Shown in pieces: positions 43,184 to 61,495 of a DNA stretch of 64,000 bases. The position numbers were made by a program, and so were the translations under genes. The notes under the pieces are model-generated. The model worked only from the letters and a program-made list of their open reading frames with translations, was not told where the DNA came from and ran no database searches. This stretch comes from Scylla paramamosain (taxonomy: Eukaryota > Arthropoda > Malacostraca > Decapoda > Portunidae), in contig NC_087152.1 in the NCBI RefSeq assembly GCF_035594125.1, positions 10,550,001 through 10,614,000 on the forward strand, in the 5' to 3' direction. Positions within the stretch are counted from its first letter, which is position 1. Each line of letters starts with the position of its first letter.

Positions 43184-43307
43184 GGTGCGTGCAATGCTTT
43201 TCTGCATATGTGTGGTCCACTTGGGTGGTCACGGTGCTTCTGGGGATGTCTATCTCAGTTTCGACTTTTCAGTTCTTTAATTGATTAATTTCCTGCTTAT
43301 GTGACAT

Positions 43308-43309
<2 letters not shown>

Positions 43310-43357
<48 letters not shown>
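43310..43357 (+). repeat. (TC)n microsatellite
   Basis: About 24 TC units. Confidence 0.97.
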
Positions 43358-43361
<4 letters not shown>

Positions 43362-43435
43362 GATTCCAGTCTCTCAGCTCCCTGACTTAATCATCATATT
43401 TTTCTTGTTCCTGCTTCCAGTCCTTACTCCTCCCT

Positions 43436-43760
43436 CAGCCTCTTGGTTGTTGCCAGGTATTTCACAGCCACAATGATGCTCTTCTTACACCACCAAGGCT
43501 CCTCCTTGTTTTCCTGAAGCTCATCATATATTTCATCACTCATTCCCTCACATTTGGCGTAGAACCAGCGGCAGCCTCGGCACACCACAAAAAAACATCA
43601 GCCTGACCGTCCTTAACCTCACTCCTACAGCGGTCACATGACCAGCTTTTTTCTTCACTCTCCTCTTTTGCACACTCCTCACACTTCTTACCCAGTGTGG
43701 CAAGGACGTTGTACTCCTTGCATCTCTTCCTTCTTACTGATTTCATTGCGGGCAATTACC
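43436..43760 (-). pseudogene. PHD-like zinc-finger fragment, frameshifted
   Basis: Reading from 43755, the Cys pairs CEEC and CDRC appear (KKCEECAKEESEEKSWSCDR). A homopolymer T run near 43590 then breaks the frame. In the other frame follow CRGCRWFYAKCEG, MSDEIYDELQENKEEPWWCK and a stop near 43436. The spacing CxxC, CxxC, CxxC, WxxxC and a final WWC resembles a PHD-type finger. Fingers of this sort occur in retrotransposon ORF1 proteins and in host genes. The surroundings are repeats, so an element remnant is more likely. Confidence 0.45.
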
Positions 43761-44105
43761 TTAAAAACTATGGAAATGCTGGAGCTGGGTAAGCAAATCC
43801 TTCTGTCACCAAACCTCCTTCCCGCTGGCTCAGTAAGCTTACACAGTGTCTTGGGACAGCCTTCCGAGTCCGAGTCATGAGCTGAGCATAGGACCAATGA
43901 AGTACGTTATGCGCAGCTACGCTTCTATATCCAGATGGCTTCACTATCACTAATGGCCTACAGAGTTACCAGAACAAAATAGTGTAATGCATAATAATTC
44001 AAAGTAATATATATGGATAATAAATCCAATAATTATAATAACAACAAAAAAAAGGGGAAAAAAATCGTGTCAATGAGGCTTCGAATCACAAGCACAGAAC
44101 AGAAC

Positions 44106-44109
<4 letters not shown>

Positions 44110-44145
<36 letters not shown>
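44110..44145 (+). repeat. (TC)n microsatellite
   Basis: About 18 TC units followed by a purine-rich stretch. Confidence 0.95.
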
Positions 44146-44147
<2 letters not shown>

Positions 44148-45731
44148 GACTCCTTCACTACTGAATGGAAGATAAAAGGAAAGGCAGAAAATGAAATGAG
44201 AAGGAGAGGGAATGGAGTTGGCAGGGAAAGGAGGAAAAAAACGAGACAAAGACGCTGAAAGGGAAGAGAGTGAGGAAGTGAAGCTACGGTAAAAGAGAAA
44301 AGGAGAGATTCAAGCATGAAAGAAGGCATACAGGAAGAGAGGAAGGAATATCAGGAAGTTGTGAATGGAAGGATGGAGGGAAAAAATGAAGGGATAGAGT
44401 GAAGAAAACTGTGAGGAAGAAGGAAGGAAGCAAGAGAGTAAAGATGGATAGTACAGAAAAGTTGAGAGAAAGGGAAGGATGCTGGGAAAAAAAAAGGGTT
44501 GGATGCTTGGAGAAAAGGGAACTAAAGTCCAATACACTAAGTTCTGAAGGTATCTCTTCTACAAAAACAAAGTGACCATGGAGATACAGAAGTCAGGTAA
44601 GGTCATGTTACTTGTATGTCATAGGAAGACTGTTACAGAACCAAGTAACGATGGAGGGTCATGATGCTATTAGTGTATGATGAATGGCAATCTGATAGTT
44701 GAAAATCACAAGGGAAAATACTTAACTATCTATACAACCATAATAGGATATTTTCTACTTACACATTATAGCACAGTAGTATACATATTGGTTCCTTTTA
44801 ATACAGTTTGATCATAAAAGTTTCTCTGCTGAAAAAAAAAAATCCATTGAACATATATATTCTTTTGTAAACTGGACATCAATATCTCCCCAAGAGTGAA
44901 AATGAGGATTGGCAGCAAGGATGGACTGTAAAATAATGAAGGTGATTAAATACTTTGACTGCAGGGAATCAGATGCCAGGAAGAAAATGAGATTAATTTA
45001 GTTGTAGTGAATGTGAGTTTCCAACGAAATTAATTTTATAGAATGTCTGAGGTAAAGGACAAGAGAATGAGAGAAATGGAGTGTCCCAAGAATAAATTGT
45101 GTATGGAGGAAGCCATGCGGATTTCTACTGTAGCTGCCTCCCTTAGTACTGTCATCAAATAGATAATTGATAGTAGTCTAAAAACACTTTTTCTTCCTGA
45201 TACCTAACATTAACAGTGGTGAAAATATATAGGTAGAAAAAGATTAGATGAAAATTTGCATAATTTTTACTTCTTTAGTTTGTTAGATGATACATAAACA
45301 AGTTAAAGATGTGTGATTGTATTGCTTTATACACAGCATCTCAGAAATAATTTCTTGCTGAATTTGACTTAGGTGTTATGAAGTGAGGCTAAAAGTTTCT
45401 ATCAATAGTGAGGATTGCTCCAGTTACCTGCTTTGGTAAACAGAATTACATATAGTACACTATTTACACAATGCTATATGCAAAATATCAGAAACAGAAT
45501 GAAAAATTGTACATTCCTGAGGCTAACACTACATGTGGTTTATATTGCAATTCAATTGAAGCACCAAATATCACACTTTTCACTTATCACAGAGCAAGGA
45601 ATCATGCTTCTGAAACCATATAAATTGTTATATATTCAGTAGTTATATATAATACTTTGGGCTTAAGTATGACCATATCTGCCAGATTGAAGTTCTTGAG
45701 CAATGTAATTTATCAAGGCCAGTTGTTTGTT

Positions 45732-45737
<6 letters not shown>

Positions 45738-45774
<37 letters not shown>
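45738..45774 (+). repeat. (GT)n microsatellite
   Basis: About 18 GT units. Confidence 0.95.
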
Positions 45775-45775
<1 letters not shown>

Positions 45776-46487
45776 TGAAAGTATAGTAAACACTCTCATA
45801 TCTGGACTAATTCAGCAAGGGATACTCAAGTTCCTTTCTTGATGGCTTTCCAATAACCAAACTAAATCAGTTTTATCATAGTAACAAATGCAAAGAACAG
45901 TGAACAAGTCATAAATCAATTTATAGGTATAAGAAAGTAATAAATCATTCATACAAAAAAAAATATTATGTGCACACTGTAGAACATAAAGTACATGTGT
46001 ATGTATAAGAAAGAAAACATGTAACATTGAGCAAGGCAGTTTGTGCTCAATTAAAAATTGTTATGCAGTCTGTAATGGTATAGAAGTAAATCCCATGTGG
46101 CCTAGTGACATACAGATGATCTGCAGCTTTTTTATTTTTTTTACTTTATTCTTATTAATGTAACAACAACTGGAACCTAAAGTTATTCATAAAACACTAT
46201 TTTCTTTTATGTGTATGCTCTATACAGCCACAACTATCACATTAAGCAGCTATCAAAATTCTGAATTTACAGTAAGTTCAAACCAAGGTCCCACAGTAGG
46301 CAACTCATGGTAACCTAAGAGTGACATGGCAATGAGTGAGATAGCACCCATCTTTGAGGCTTCCCTTCTCATTGTACATATGCATCACAACATGTGATAT
46401 AGGTGATGTAAGTATAGTGACTTTTTATGGCAATAACAATATTGTGGGGATGTGCTGCCCTAATGTAGGTAAAGATATTATGTGTCA

Positions 46488-46489
46488 CA

Positions 46490-46521
<32 letters not shown>

Positions 46522-46523
46522 TA

Positions 46524-46554
<31 letters not shown>

Positions 46555-46561
46555 AATAAAA

Positions 46562-46604
<43 letters not shown>

Positions 46605-46632
46605 AATAAATAAATACATAAATAAATAAAAA
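46488..46632 (+). repeat. Compound (AC)n and (AAAT)n/(AAAAT)n microsatellite
   Basis: An AC tract (46488-46512) is followed by AAAT and AAAAT units to about 46632. Confidence 0.95.
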
Positions 46633-47039
46633 AAATCGTGGTCTTATTTGGACGGGTGGCCAAGGTAGAGTCTGTTGGCACATTTATATAGCTGTTATAG
46701 ATAAATACTATACGAGTGGGTTAGTTTAAAGCACTGCATGCAAACACAAGTTTATTCTTTATAATGCAGAGCTAGGTGTCATTTCATTCATGAAGTGAAG
46801 TTACTGTAATTAGCTTTACCAATTCATTAAATGAGTAAATTTTCCACAAATGGCAATGTATCTGTTGTGTAATGTAACATCTGAAGTACTGACATCCACT
46901 GGCATTTGATGCAGGTGACTGTTTGCTTTGGTCATGTTTACAAGAGGTACATAATATACTATACCCTAATAGTCATGTTATATTGTGCACTCTTGATAGA
47001 TACTACTACAGGTATACACACACACACACACACACAGAA

Positions 47040-47770
47040 AGACCTCATGGAACTCTATGAATGAATTAAGGAATGGCAAATGGGTTTTAATGAAGATAAA
47101 TATCATGTGATAAAATTTGGCAGAGACCTGATTGAAATTATAAATTCAATATCAACACAATTCAAGCATCTGAAAAGAAAAGGACTTAGGTATAATAATA
47201 AACAGTAGAATATCACCAGAAGACCATTAAAATGACAATGCAAAGAACAGGCATCACTTAACTGTTGGCAAATATGAGGATAGCATTTAGATACATAGAT
47301 GAGGAAATGATTAGGAAAATAATCACAACATTCATAAAACCAACACTAAAATATGCAGCAGCAGTATGGAATTCACATCTGGAAAAAAAAAAGTTGAAAA
47401 GATAGAGAAAATGCAAAGAACAGTTATAACTTGGGTACCAGGTTTGAAAGATTTTAGCCATGAAGAAAGGCAAACTAAAGTTCCTAACACTAGAAGAGGA
47501 GACAAAATCAAGGTGACATGATCATGATGTAGAAGGAAAAAAAAAAAAATATTGATATCACAGATTTTATGGTGCCAGAAGAATTAACAGTAAGAGGACA
47601 CAGTAGGAAAAAAATAAAGAAAGATGTGAGGAAATATAGTTTTCCTGACAGAGCAATAAGCCAATGGAATGCAATGACCAACAAATTTGTGTGAGCAAAA
47701 AGCCTTCATAGCTTTAAAGATAAATATGACAAATTAACTTTACAAGATGGGGCATTACACATGTGACTCA
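47040..47770 (+). pseudogene. Decayed LINE (second family), RT C-terminal part, plus strand
   Basis: A translation with stops and frame changes gives KEWQMGFNEDKYHVIKFG, ANMRIAFRYIDEEMIRK, TFIKPTLKYAAAVWNSHLEK and FPDRAISQWNAMTNKFV, then SLHSFKDKYDKLT. This is the classic order of the post-catalytic region of CR1/Rex-like non-LTR reverse transcriptases (WQMxFNxxKxxVxxFG; KPxLxYAxxVWNxH; SFKxxxDK). It is heavily decayed and flanked by (CA)n tracts. Confidence 0.75.
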
Positions 47771-47798
47771 ATTCTGTAAAAATACATTTAAGTAAGAA

Positions 47799-47945
47799 CA
47801 CACACACACACACACACACACAAAAGCAGACAGGCCACGACAAATTACTCACAAGCCCCTTCATCTAAATAACTAGATAATCTGGAAACTGGCTGGCCAG
47901 ATACTGGGTGTTTACTACACACACACACATGCACACACACATACA

Positions 47946-48016
<71 letters not shown>
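47799..48016 (+). repeat. (CA)n and (TG)n tracts
   Basis: A CA tract at 47800-47821, then a CA-rich stretch from 47918 passing directly into a (TG)n tract of about 33 units to 48014. The adjacent CA and TG tracts are mutually complementary. Confidence 0.95.
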
Positions 48017-48289
48017 CCAATACACACACAGATAAAGAAAAACAGGCCACAACAGACTTTGTGATCCTCATGAGGCAACCTGACCTAGGACTACCAAGAT
48101 GATAGTAGAAGAAAAGGACAGGAAAGCAGAAGGCTCTCTCCCTACACTCCACTTCCTCCAGCATAAGCCATACAGGAAAAAACAGGCCAGAAAGAAATAC
48201 CTTAAGTGCCTAAAGAAGAAAAAACCTGAAGGAAATTTTACAGGAAAAAGAAAATAGATGAAATGAGGTGCCCCCATTTCCTGAGGGCA

Positions 48290-52226
<3,937 letters not shown>

Positions 52227-52233
52227 AACAATA

Positions 52234-52750
52234 TAGGTGGGCATTATTGCAATAAATTATCACAGTAACTTATTGCATTAACAATATCAGGTTACTGGTT
52301 ATCTGATAATTATTTTTCCCATGTTACTGATTCATTGGCACTGCTGATACTTTTGGTTTCAAACTAGTGATAATCAATAATTTTAGTTTTTGGAACATGA
52401 GCATGTAGAAGTTTTAAACTTCCAAAATCAAATGTAGTTATTTTACTTAAAACAGTATTTTCACTAGTGAAAAGACAGGATAAACAATGAATCTGAATTT
52501 TTTCGAAGATTTTTCTAAGTTTCCTATGATATAAGGTAAAAACAAAGATTTGGATTTATCATTTTTTTAAATTTAAAATATCAGTATCATTATTGGTAGT
52601 TTTGGAATTTTGGATTTATCAATTTATCAGTTTATTGGTTATCAGGTAATAAACTTATCGCCAGTTACCGATTATCAGTTATCACTGATAAGGTTATTAT
52701 CAATTTATCAATTATTGTGATAATTTTTTTAGTTATCATGTCCAGCTATG
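52234..52750. mobile_element. hAT-like MITE candidate (about 515 bp)
   Basis: The left end is TAGGTGGGCATTATTGC. The right end is GATAACATGTCCAGCTATG-like, with inverse complement CATAGCTGGACATGATAAC, so the termini share TAG(G/C)TGG(G/A)CAT. The flanks share AACAATA (52227-52233 and 52751-52757), consistent with a 7-8 bp target duplication. The interior is rich in ATCAGTTATCAATAA-type inverted motifs and has no open frame. hAT assignment rests on the duplication length and TAG-type ends. Confidence 0.6.
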
Positions 52751-52848
52751 AACAATAACATGCACTGCCTAGTAAAGTATCGGAGTGGAAAGAAAGACTA
52801 ACTTCAAGGACCTTCATCTTCAAAATACAAAATAATATTTATAATTTT

Positions 52849-53152
52849 GGGCCCATATTCTACATTGTGCTTATGGTCGACCATAGCTAACTGTCATAGC
52901 TAAGAGAATTTATAACCATCAGTCTTATGACAGTCAGAAGTCATCGATCATATCTCAGTCACCATCTGCCGCTAGAACGCACGCTCACAATTTGTCAACT
53001 ATGACAGGGTGAACCCTGTCATGGCATTTTATGACCAATAATTGAAGTTTATGGGCAACAATATGAGTTTATGACAGTTATGTCTGAAATGTGCCATTTT
53101 GTTTCACTATAATCAACAGACTTGGCTATAACAGTTTGTAGAATACAGGCCC
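52849..53152. mobile_element. MITE candidate (304 bp) with GGGCCYRTATTC inverted ends
   Basis: It begins GGGCCCATATTCTACA and ends TGTAGAATACAGGCCC, whose inverse complement is GGGCCTGTATTCTACA: 16-bp terminal inverted repeats with two mismatches. The interior contains many GTCATAGCTA/TTATGACAG-type short inverted motifs. No convincing target duplication is visible. A related end (GGGCCTGTATTTGTAATG) is at 35605. Confidence 0.65.
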
Positions 53153-55255
53153 TGAACACACCTCATTATTAATGATGAATATTTCCATAACCAACAAAAA
53201 CTCCCATTTATCAATGACATTTTGCACAATTCATTACATTTTTAGTAGCATGTGCATTATAGGCAATATCTTTGCAAGACTTTACATATGATGTTGTGCA
53301 GAAGATTTTCCTTACCTAATGCCTCACTTGAAGAGATTGAGTTAAGGATATATATTTCTGTTTCTGCAGCTCTTGAGAAAAATCTTGCCCTAACTTAGTC
53401 TAGAGTGTTATGTTTTTCTTTTTTCTTATGTACTTCAAAGTAACCATAATTCCCCCATATTCACTCTCTTTCTAAACAAAAAAGCATTGCATTCTAAAAG
53501 ACACTGCTCTTCAGGGGATAGACTGTCATTTTCTTATTCCTGCAATTGTTGCAACTTCCAATAACATTCCATGCTCTGTATATTCACAACTGAGCAATAA
53601 TACTTCTATTTTTGGAAAGTAAATAGCAAGAAGTAAAAAAAAACTTTCTTAATGTTTTTGTTTTGTATCTATGAAGCTACATTTAAAGCTTATAGCTTTT
53701 ACAGACCATTGGTAAAGGCAACTGCATAGGATGGATGATTATGGATGTTTAAGCTTATGAACACATTTTTAACTGTCCAGTACAAGTAAGGATTGAACAG
53801 TCTTTAGAGCCCTCTCTGCATTATAGTGCCAGAGGCCAGTGGTATGGGAAAGGATATATAGAGGAAATGGCCACCCACCCATGATGCAGGACAACACTTG
53901 ACTCATACAGTACTCAGTACTCATGGGCTGTCAAGTAACAGAGGCAAGGGCATGAAAAGATTGTCTACTCGTCTCATCTTGTCCGGGAAATTAACTTGGT
54001 TGACAGTGGCTGAGTGATTAATATGGAATTTGCATCTGTGATAAACTTTTGGGAAATTTACCTTATAGACTACAGATTCAAGACTGATGTCTTTCTTCTG
54101 TCAAAAGTTATCCTGATATTTTAACCACTGTTTGTATTCCAATGCCTGATGTTTTGATGCATCAAGAAATATATCTAAAGCACAACCATGACAGCAAGCA
54201 GCCAAGTATCAAAAATACCAACAGGAAAATGATAATTACATCAAAGTGCTAATTCTTTAGAAAATTTGTGGAAACAAATAAACATGTAGTACTATTTAAA
54301 TAAATTAATCTAACTGTTGACATGTGCCACATCTCCAGGGCTTTTCCACTGAGCATCAGCCTCCATAAGCATGAGCCTGAAGCTTCTTTCTTGGTTTTCT
54401 CACTTATCAAATAATTTCAACAACATAATTATTGCAAATAGTAAAATATCATTTCATTAGCCTCTACCTTATTTTCTTTTACAATCTCCATGAAAGCTTT
54501 GTTTGAAACTTAACTATCTCTATCCTTGACTTATGCAGTTAATGATACATGCATACTTGTTTCCACAAATTTTTGAAGAATTAATACTTACTTTATATTA
54601 TTATTGTTTTCATGTTGATATTTTACAAAATTAGCTAATGACAAGGCTAATTTTAATTTACAAGCTGAGTGAAAATATTTAGAGAACAAAAATTTGAAGA
54701 AATAACAAAAACATCACAAGTTCAACAATCAGTCGTTTCACCAATATGTGGGAAGCAAGATTGTGGCGTCTGGACCAGCAATAACTATAGCACATTACTG
54801 AGTTGTGTCATATGACAAATGTACCACATAGACATATTTCACTTCATTTTTAATCTTACTTGATTGAAAATTCATCCCTATGTCTTTGCTCTATGTTTCA
54901 GGATAACAGCCTCAGTCACACAAGTAATGTGTAACATGTCTTTCATGACTTTGGACATCATCTTCTTCATACAAATCAATAAAAATTTACATTTCTGACA
55001 TTTCTCATTTTTTGTGGCACTAAGACTCTTAAAGGCACTGGCAATTTTTTTCTTGTGGATAAGCTCTTGCTATTCTGAATTATAAGAATCATGCAGTTAC
55101 TAATGAAACAATGATATATACAACAATATACGTCAGCATTCATGAAATGTCCATGTGTAATGTTAAATATATCCAGTACTGACTTATGTTGGGGTTGATC
55201 CAATTTTTAGGGCACAAATAAACAGTCTTACTGTAACAAGAACCTTGTAAAGTAC
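53153..55255. other. Intergenic AT-rich stretch, no gene seen
   Basis: About 2.1 kb without recognisable coding sequence, microsatellites or transposon signatures. Confidence 0.6.
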
Positions 55256-55261
55256 AGTAAC

Positions 55262-55405
55262 TGATGATGACAATGATGATGGATGATGATGGTGATGATG
55301 AAAATAACAGAAGTACTGATAGTATTTATGATAAAAAATAGTGATGCTGATGATAATGACGATAATAATAACAATGAGGATGATAATAATAATAATGATA
55401 ATAAT

Positions 55406-55480
<75 letters not shown>

Positions 55481-55484
55481 GAAG
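55262..55484 (+). repeat. (GAT)n / (AAT)n trinucleotide region
   Basis: Degenerate GAT units grade into about 30 near-perfect AAT units. Apparent Asn- or Ile-rich frames are spurious. Confidence 0.95.
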
Positions 55485-59460
<3,976 letters not shown>

Positions 59461-59463
<3 letters not shown>

Positions 59464-60399
59464 AGGTATATAGAAATACATATCACAAGTTGAAAATTAT
59501 GTGGATGACCCTTCATTTCCTAAACAAAGACATGAAGAAAACTGATTCATCAATAATTGGACCAAACTGGAATATGTTGAAATCGTGTGCCTTCTCATAT
59601 GGAGAAACATAATAAATTAGGGAAAAAAAAAGAATAGCAACCAAGATGGTGCCTGAGCCAGAACACATAACTAAAGGGGAAATATTTGGGAACATGAATC
59701 AGCCAATACTTGAAGGAGGATGAGAGGAAGGAAATTTAATATGATTTAGATATCAATGGTCAAGTTGGAAGAATTACATGGAAAAGATTTACTGTTGTAC
59801 AGGCCAAAGAAAATTAGGAAATAGGATATCTGAGGGAACAAAAGAAATTAAAGTAAAAAAAAAAAGGCAAGATACCTGAATAAGAAAAGTGCAGCCTTCC
59901 TCACAAAAGTATCTGAAATAGGCTGGAACAAGAGGTAAGGGAGGAGTACATATCAACAGCAGGAGACTGGATAAATACAAATATACAGACTGTGAGCTAC
60001 ATAAGGGTAGTTTAGCCCTTGATTGCTGCAACTAGACAAGTACAATTATGCAGATATACCACACAAAGGAGTACAAGACTGCTAATCTACTCCTGCTGGA
60101 CTATGATGACACAACTCTTCAGTTCAAGTCCTAGATTATTGTCTGTTATGCTGGGAAAGGAAAACCATCCAAACTGTTTCCATATGACTGTGGCTTTTAA
60201 ACTCTTAAACTCATTTAACCACTGTACCACTATCACTACTATCATCATCATCATCATTCTTATCACTGTTATTATTAATAGTGGTGGCATTATATTATTA
60301 TTTTTGTAATCATTATTATCATCAATTTCATCACTGTTACTAATATTATTAAAAATCATTATCATCATCACAATAATTTTTCATAAAGAAGTACTCTAT

Positions 60400-60473
<74 letters not shown>

Positions 60474-60988
60474 CTTAACAACAATAATAACAGTATATAA
60501 CTCTTTTATACATTTTATACATTTCCCAAACATGTTGGGTAACATCCTATGAAAATGCAAAATGCAAAAAAAATCCACTTCGATGCAACAAGGAACTGGA
60601 TATATTAGCAGACCAAAACATTAAAGCTTAAAGGAATCTGGACCAGCAACTCACAACTCCTGCTATCTTGAACACATTTGCTAGTACCTATATTGAAATT
60701 TGGCTTATCACATATTGTCTCAGTTATTAAGAAGTTTTGCACACACCATGTATGCATGTTTCTCAACGTAGAATTTCAAACTAAACTTCACAAGTTTCTT
60801 ACAAGTAGCAGAAATTTCAAAGTTCTGAATGCCTAGATCATTAAGAGAAGAGTCAAAAGCAAGATAATATAAAGCAAATAATGGGCATTATAAGTAGATG
60901 GGAGAAGTCACTGAAGTCAAATATAACAACAGCCTTTTACACTATACATACAACACTTAGAGCAGTTGGTAGTCTACCATGCTGTTTT
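59461..60988. other. Intergenic downstream of the EEPD1-like gene, no gene seen
   Basis: AT-rich with trinucleotide and TA repeats. I did not find a convincing minus-strand AATAAA close to the EEPD1-like stop codon, so the 3' end of that transcript is undefined. Confidence 0.5.
60239..60471 (+). repeat. (ATC/ATT)n region and (TA)n tract
   Basis: ATC and ATT units at 60239-60375, then about 34 TA units at 60404-60471. Confidence 0.9.
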
Positions 60989-61115
60989 CTCCAGCTTTAC
61001 GCTGATGAAATGTGTAGGTGGCGAGACAGAAGAGACCACAGTACAGTGGTAAGTCACACTCTTTCTCCAGGACCAGCCAAACGACTCAAACTTTCATCAC
61101 TTATTCCCTAGTATC
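60989..61115 (-). pseudogene. Decayed copy of the EEPD1-like terminal exon
   Basis: The plus-strand sequence aligns with 61353-61495, including the acceptor region (TTTGACAG on minus, TTTAACAG in the functional copy). Translation in the corresponding frame stops at the third codon (GATACTAG for GACACTGG). Later matching pieces such as PLYCGLF and CHQR-like codons are still visible. It lies about 220 bp downstream of the functional stop codon. Confidence 0.8.
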
Positions 61116-61334
61116 CTGTCAAATACAAAAAGGAAAATTTGCATCTTGAATTACTCAACAATAAAGTAAGCAGTACACATGTTTTGCTTATATGTGTAAC
61201 CTAACACACATAAAAGATGCTGAAATATACACAGCAAAATTTGTGCTCTTGATTATCACAAGGAATATAATTAGTTAACTGGTTAACATCACAAATAAGT
61301 CAATGTTACCTTGTTACTAAGCTGCTATGTAATT

Positions 61335-61495
61335 TCAATACCATAAAACTCTAGCTTCACGTTGATGCAATGTGTGGGTGCCATGGCAGAAGAGATCACA
61401 GTACAGTGGGCAGTGTTCACTCACTGCTCCTCCCCAGCCCCAGCCAGATGGGATGGCAAGATGACTCAGTCCTTCATTAACTATTCCCCAGTGTC
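61335..61495 (-). CDS. EEPD1: EEPD1-like terminal exon
   Basis: Acceptor TTTAACAG at 61496-61503, stop TGA at 61335-61337. It reads HWGIVNEGLSHLAIPSGWGW and GGAVSEHCPLYCDLFCHG, then a short divergent tail ending VLWY. It carries the catalytic SEHCP histidine. Confidence 0.9.

Larger units (their letters stand above)
42286..43435. other. Intergenic, microsatellites and a small MITE candidate
   Basis: An (AC)n tract (42446-42490), a (GA)n tract (42691-42764), a possible MITE (42992-43183) and a (TC)n tract (43310-43357). No gene was seen. Confidence 0.6.
43761..46480. other. Intergenic, no gene seen
   Basis: A purine-rich block at about 44150-44530 (GGAAGG-type), a (TC)n tract (44110-44145) and a (GT)n tract (45738-45774). 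No supported coding sequence. Confidence 0.6.

Noticed and set aside
44105..44537. Phe/Leu/Ser-rich minus-strand frames that look like membrane proteins
   Set aside because: They arise from a purine-rich (GGAAGG/GAGAAA) plus-strand stretch; low-complexity artefact.
47845..48164. His/Thr- and Cys/Val-repeat frames (also 9241-9507 tail, 32176, 42311, 45657, 50046)
   Set aside because: They are translations of (CA)n/(TG)n tracts.
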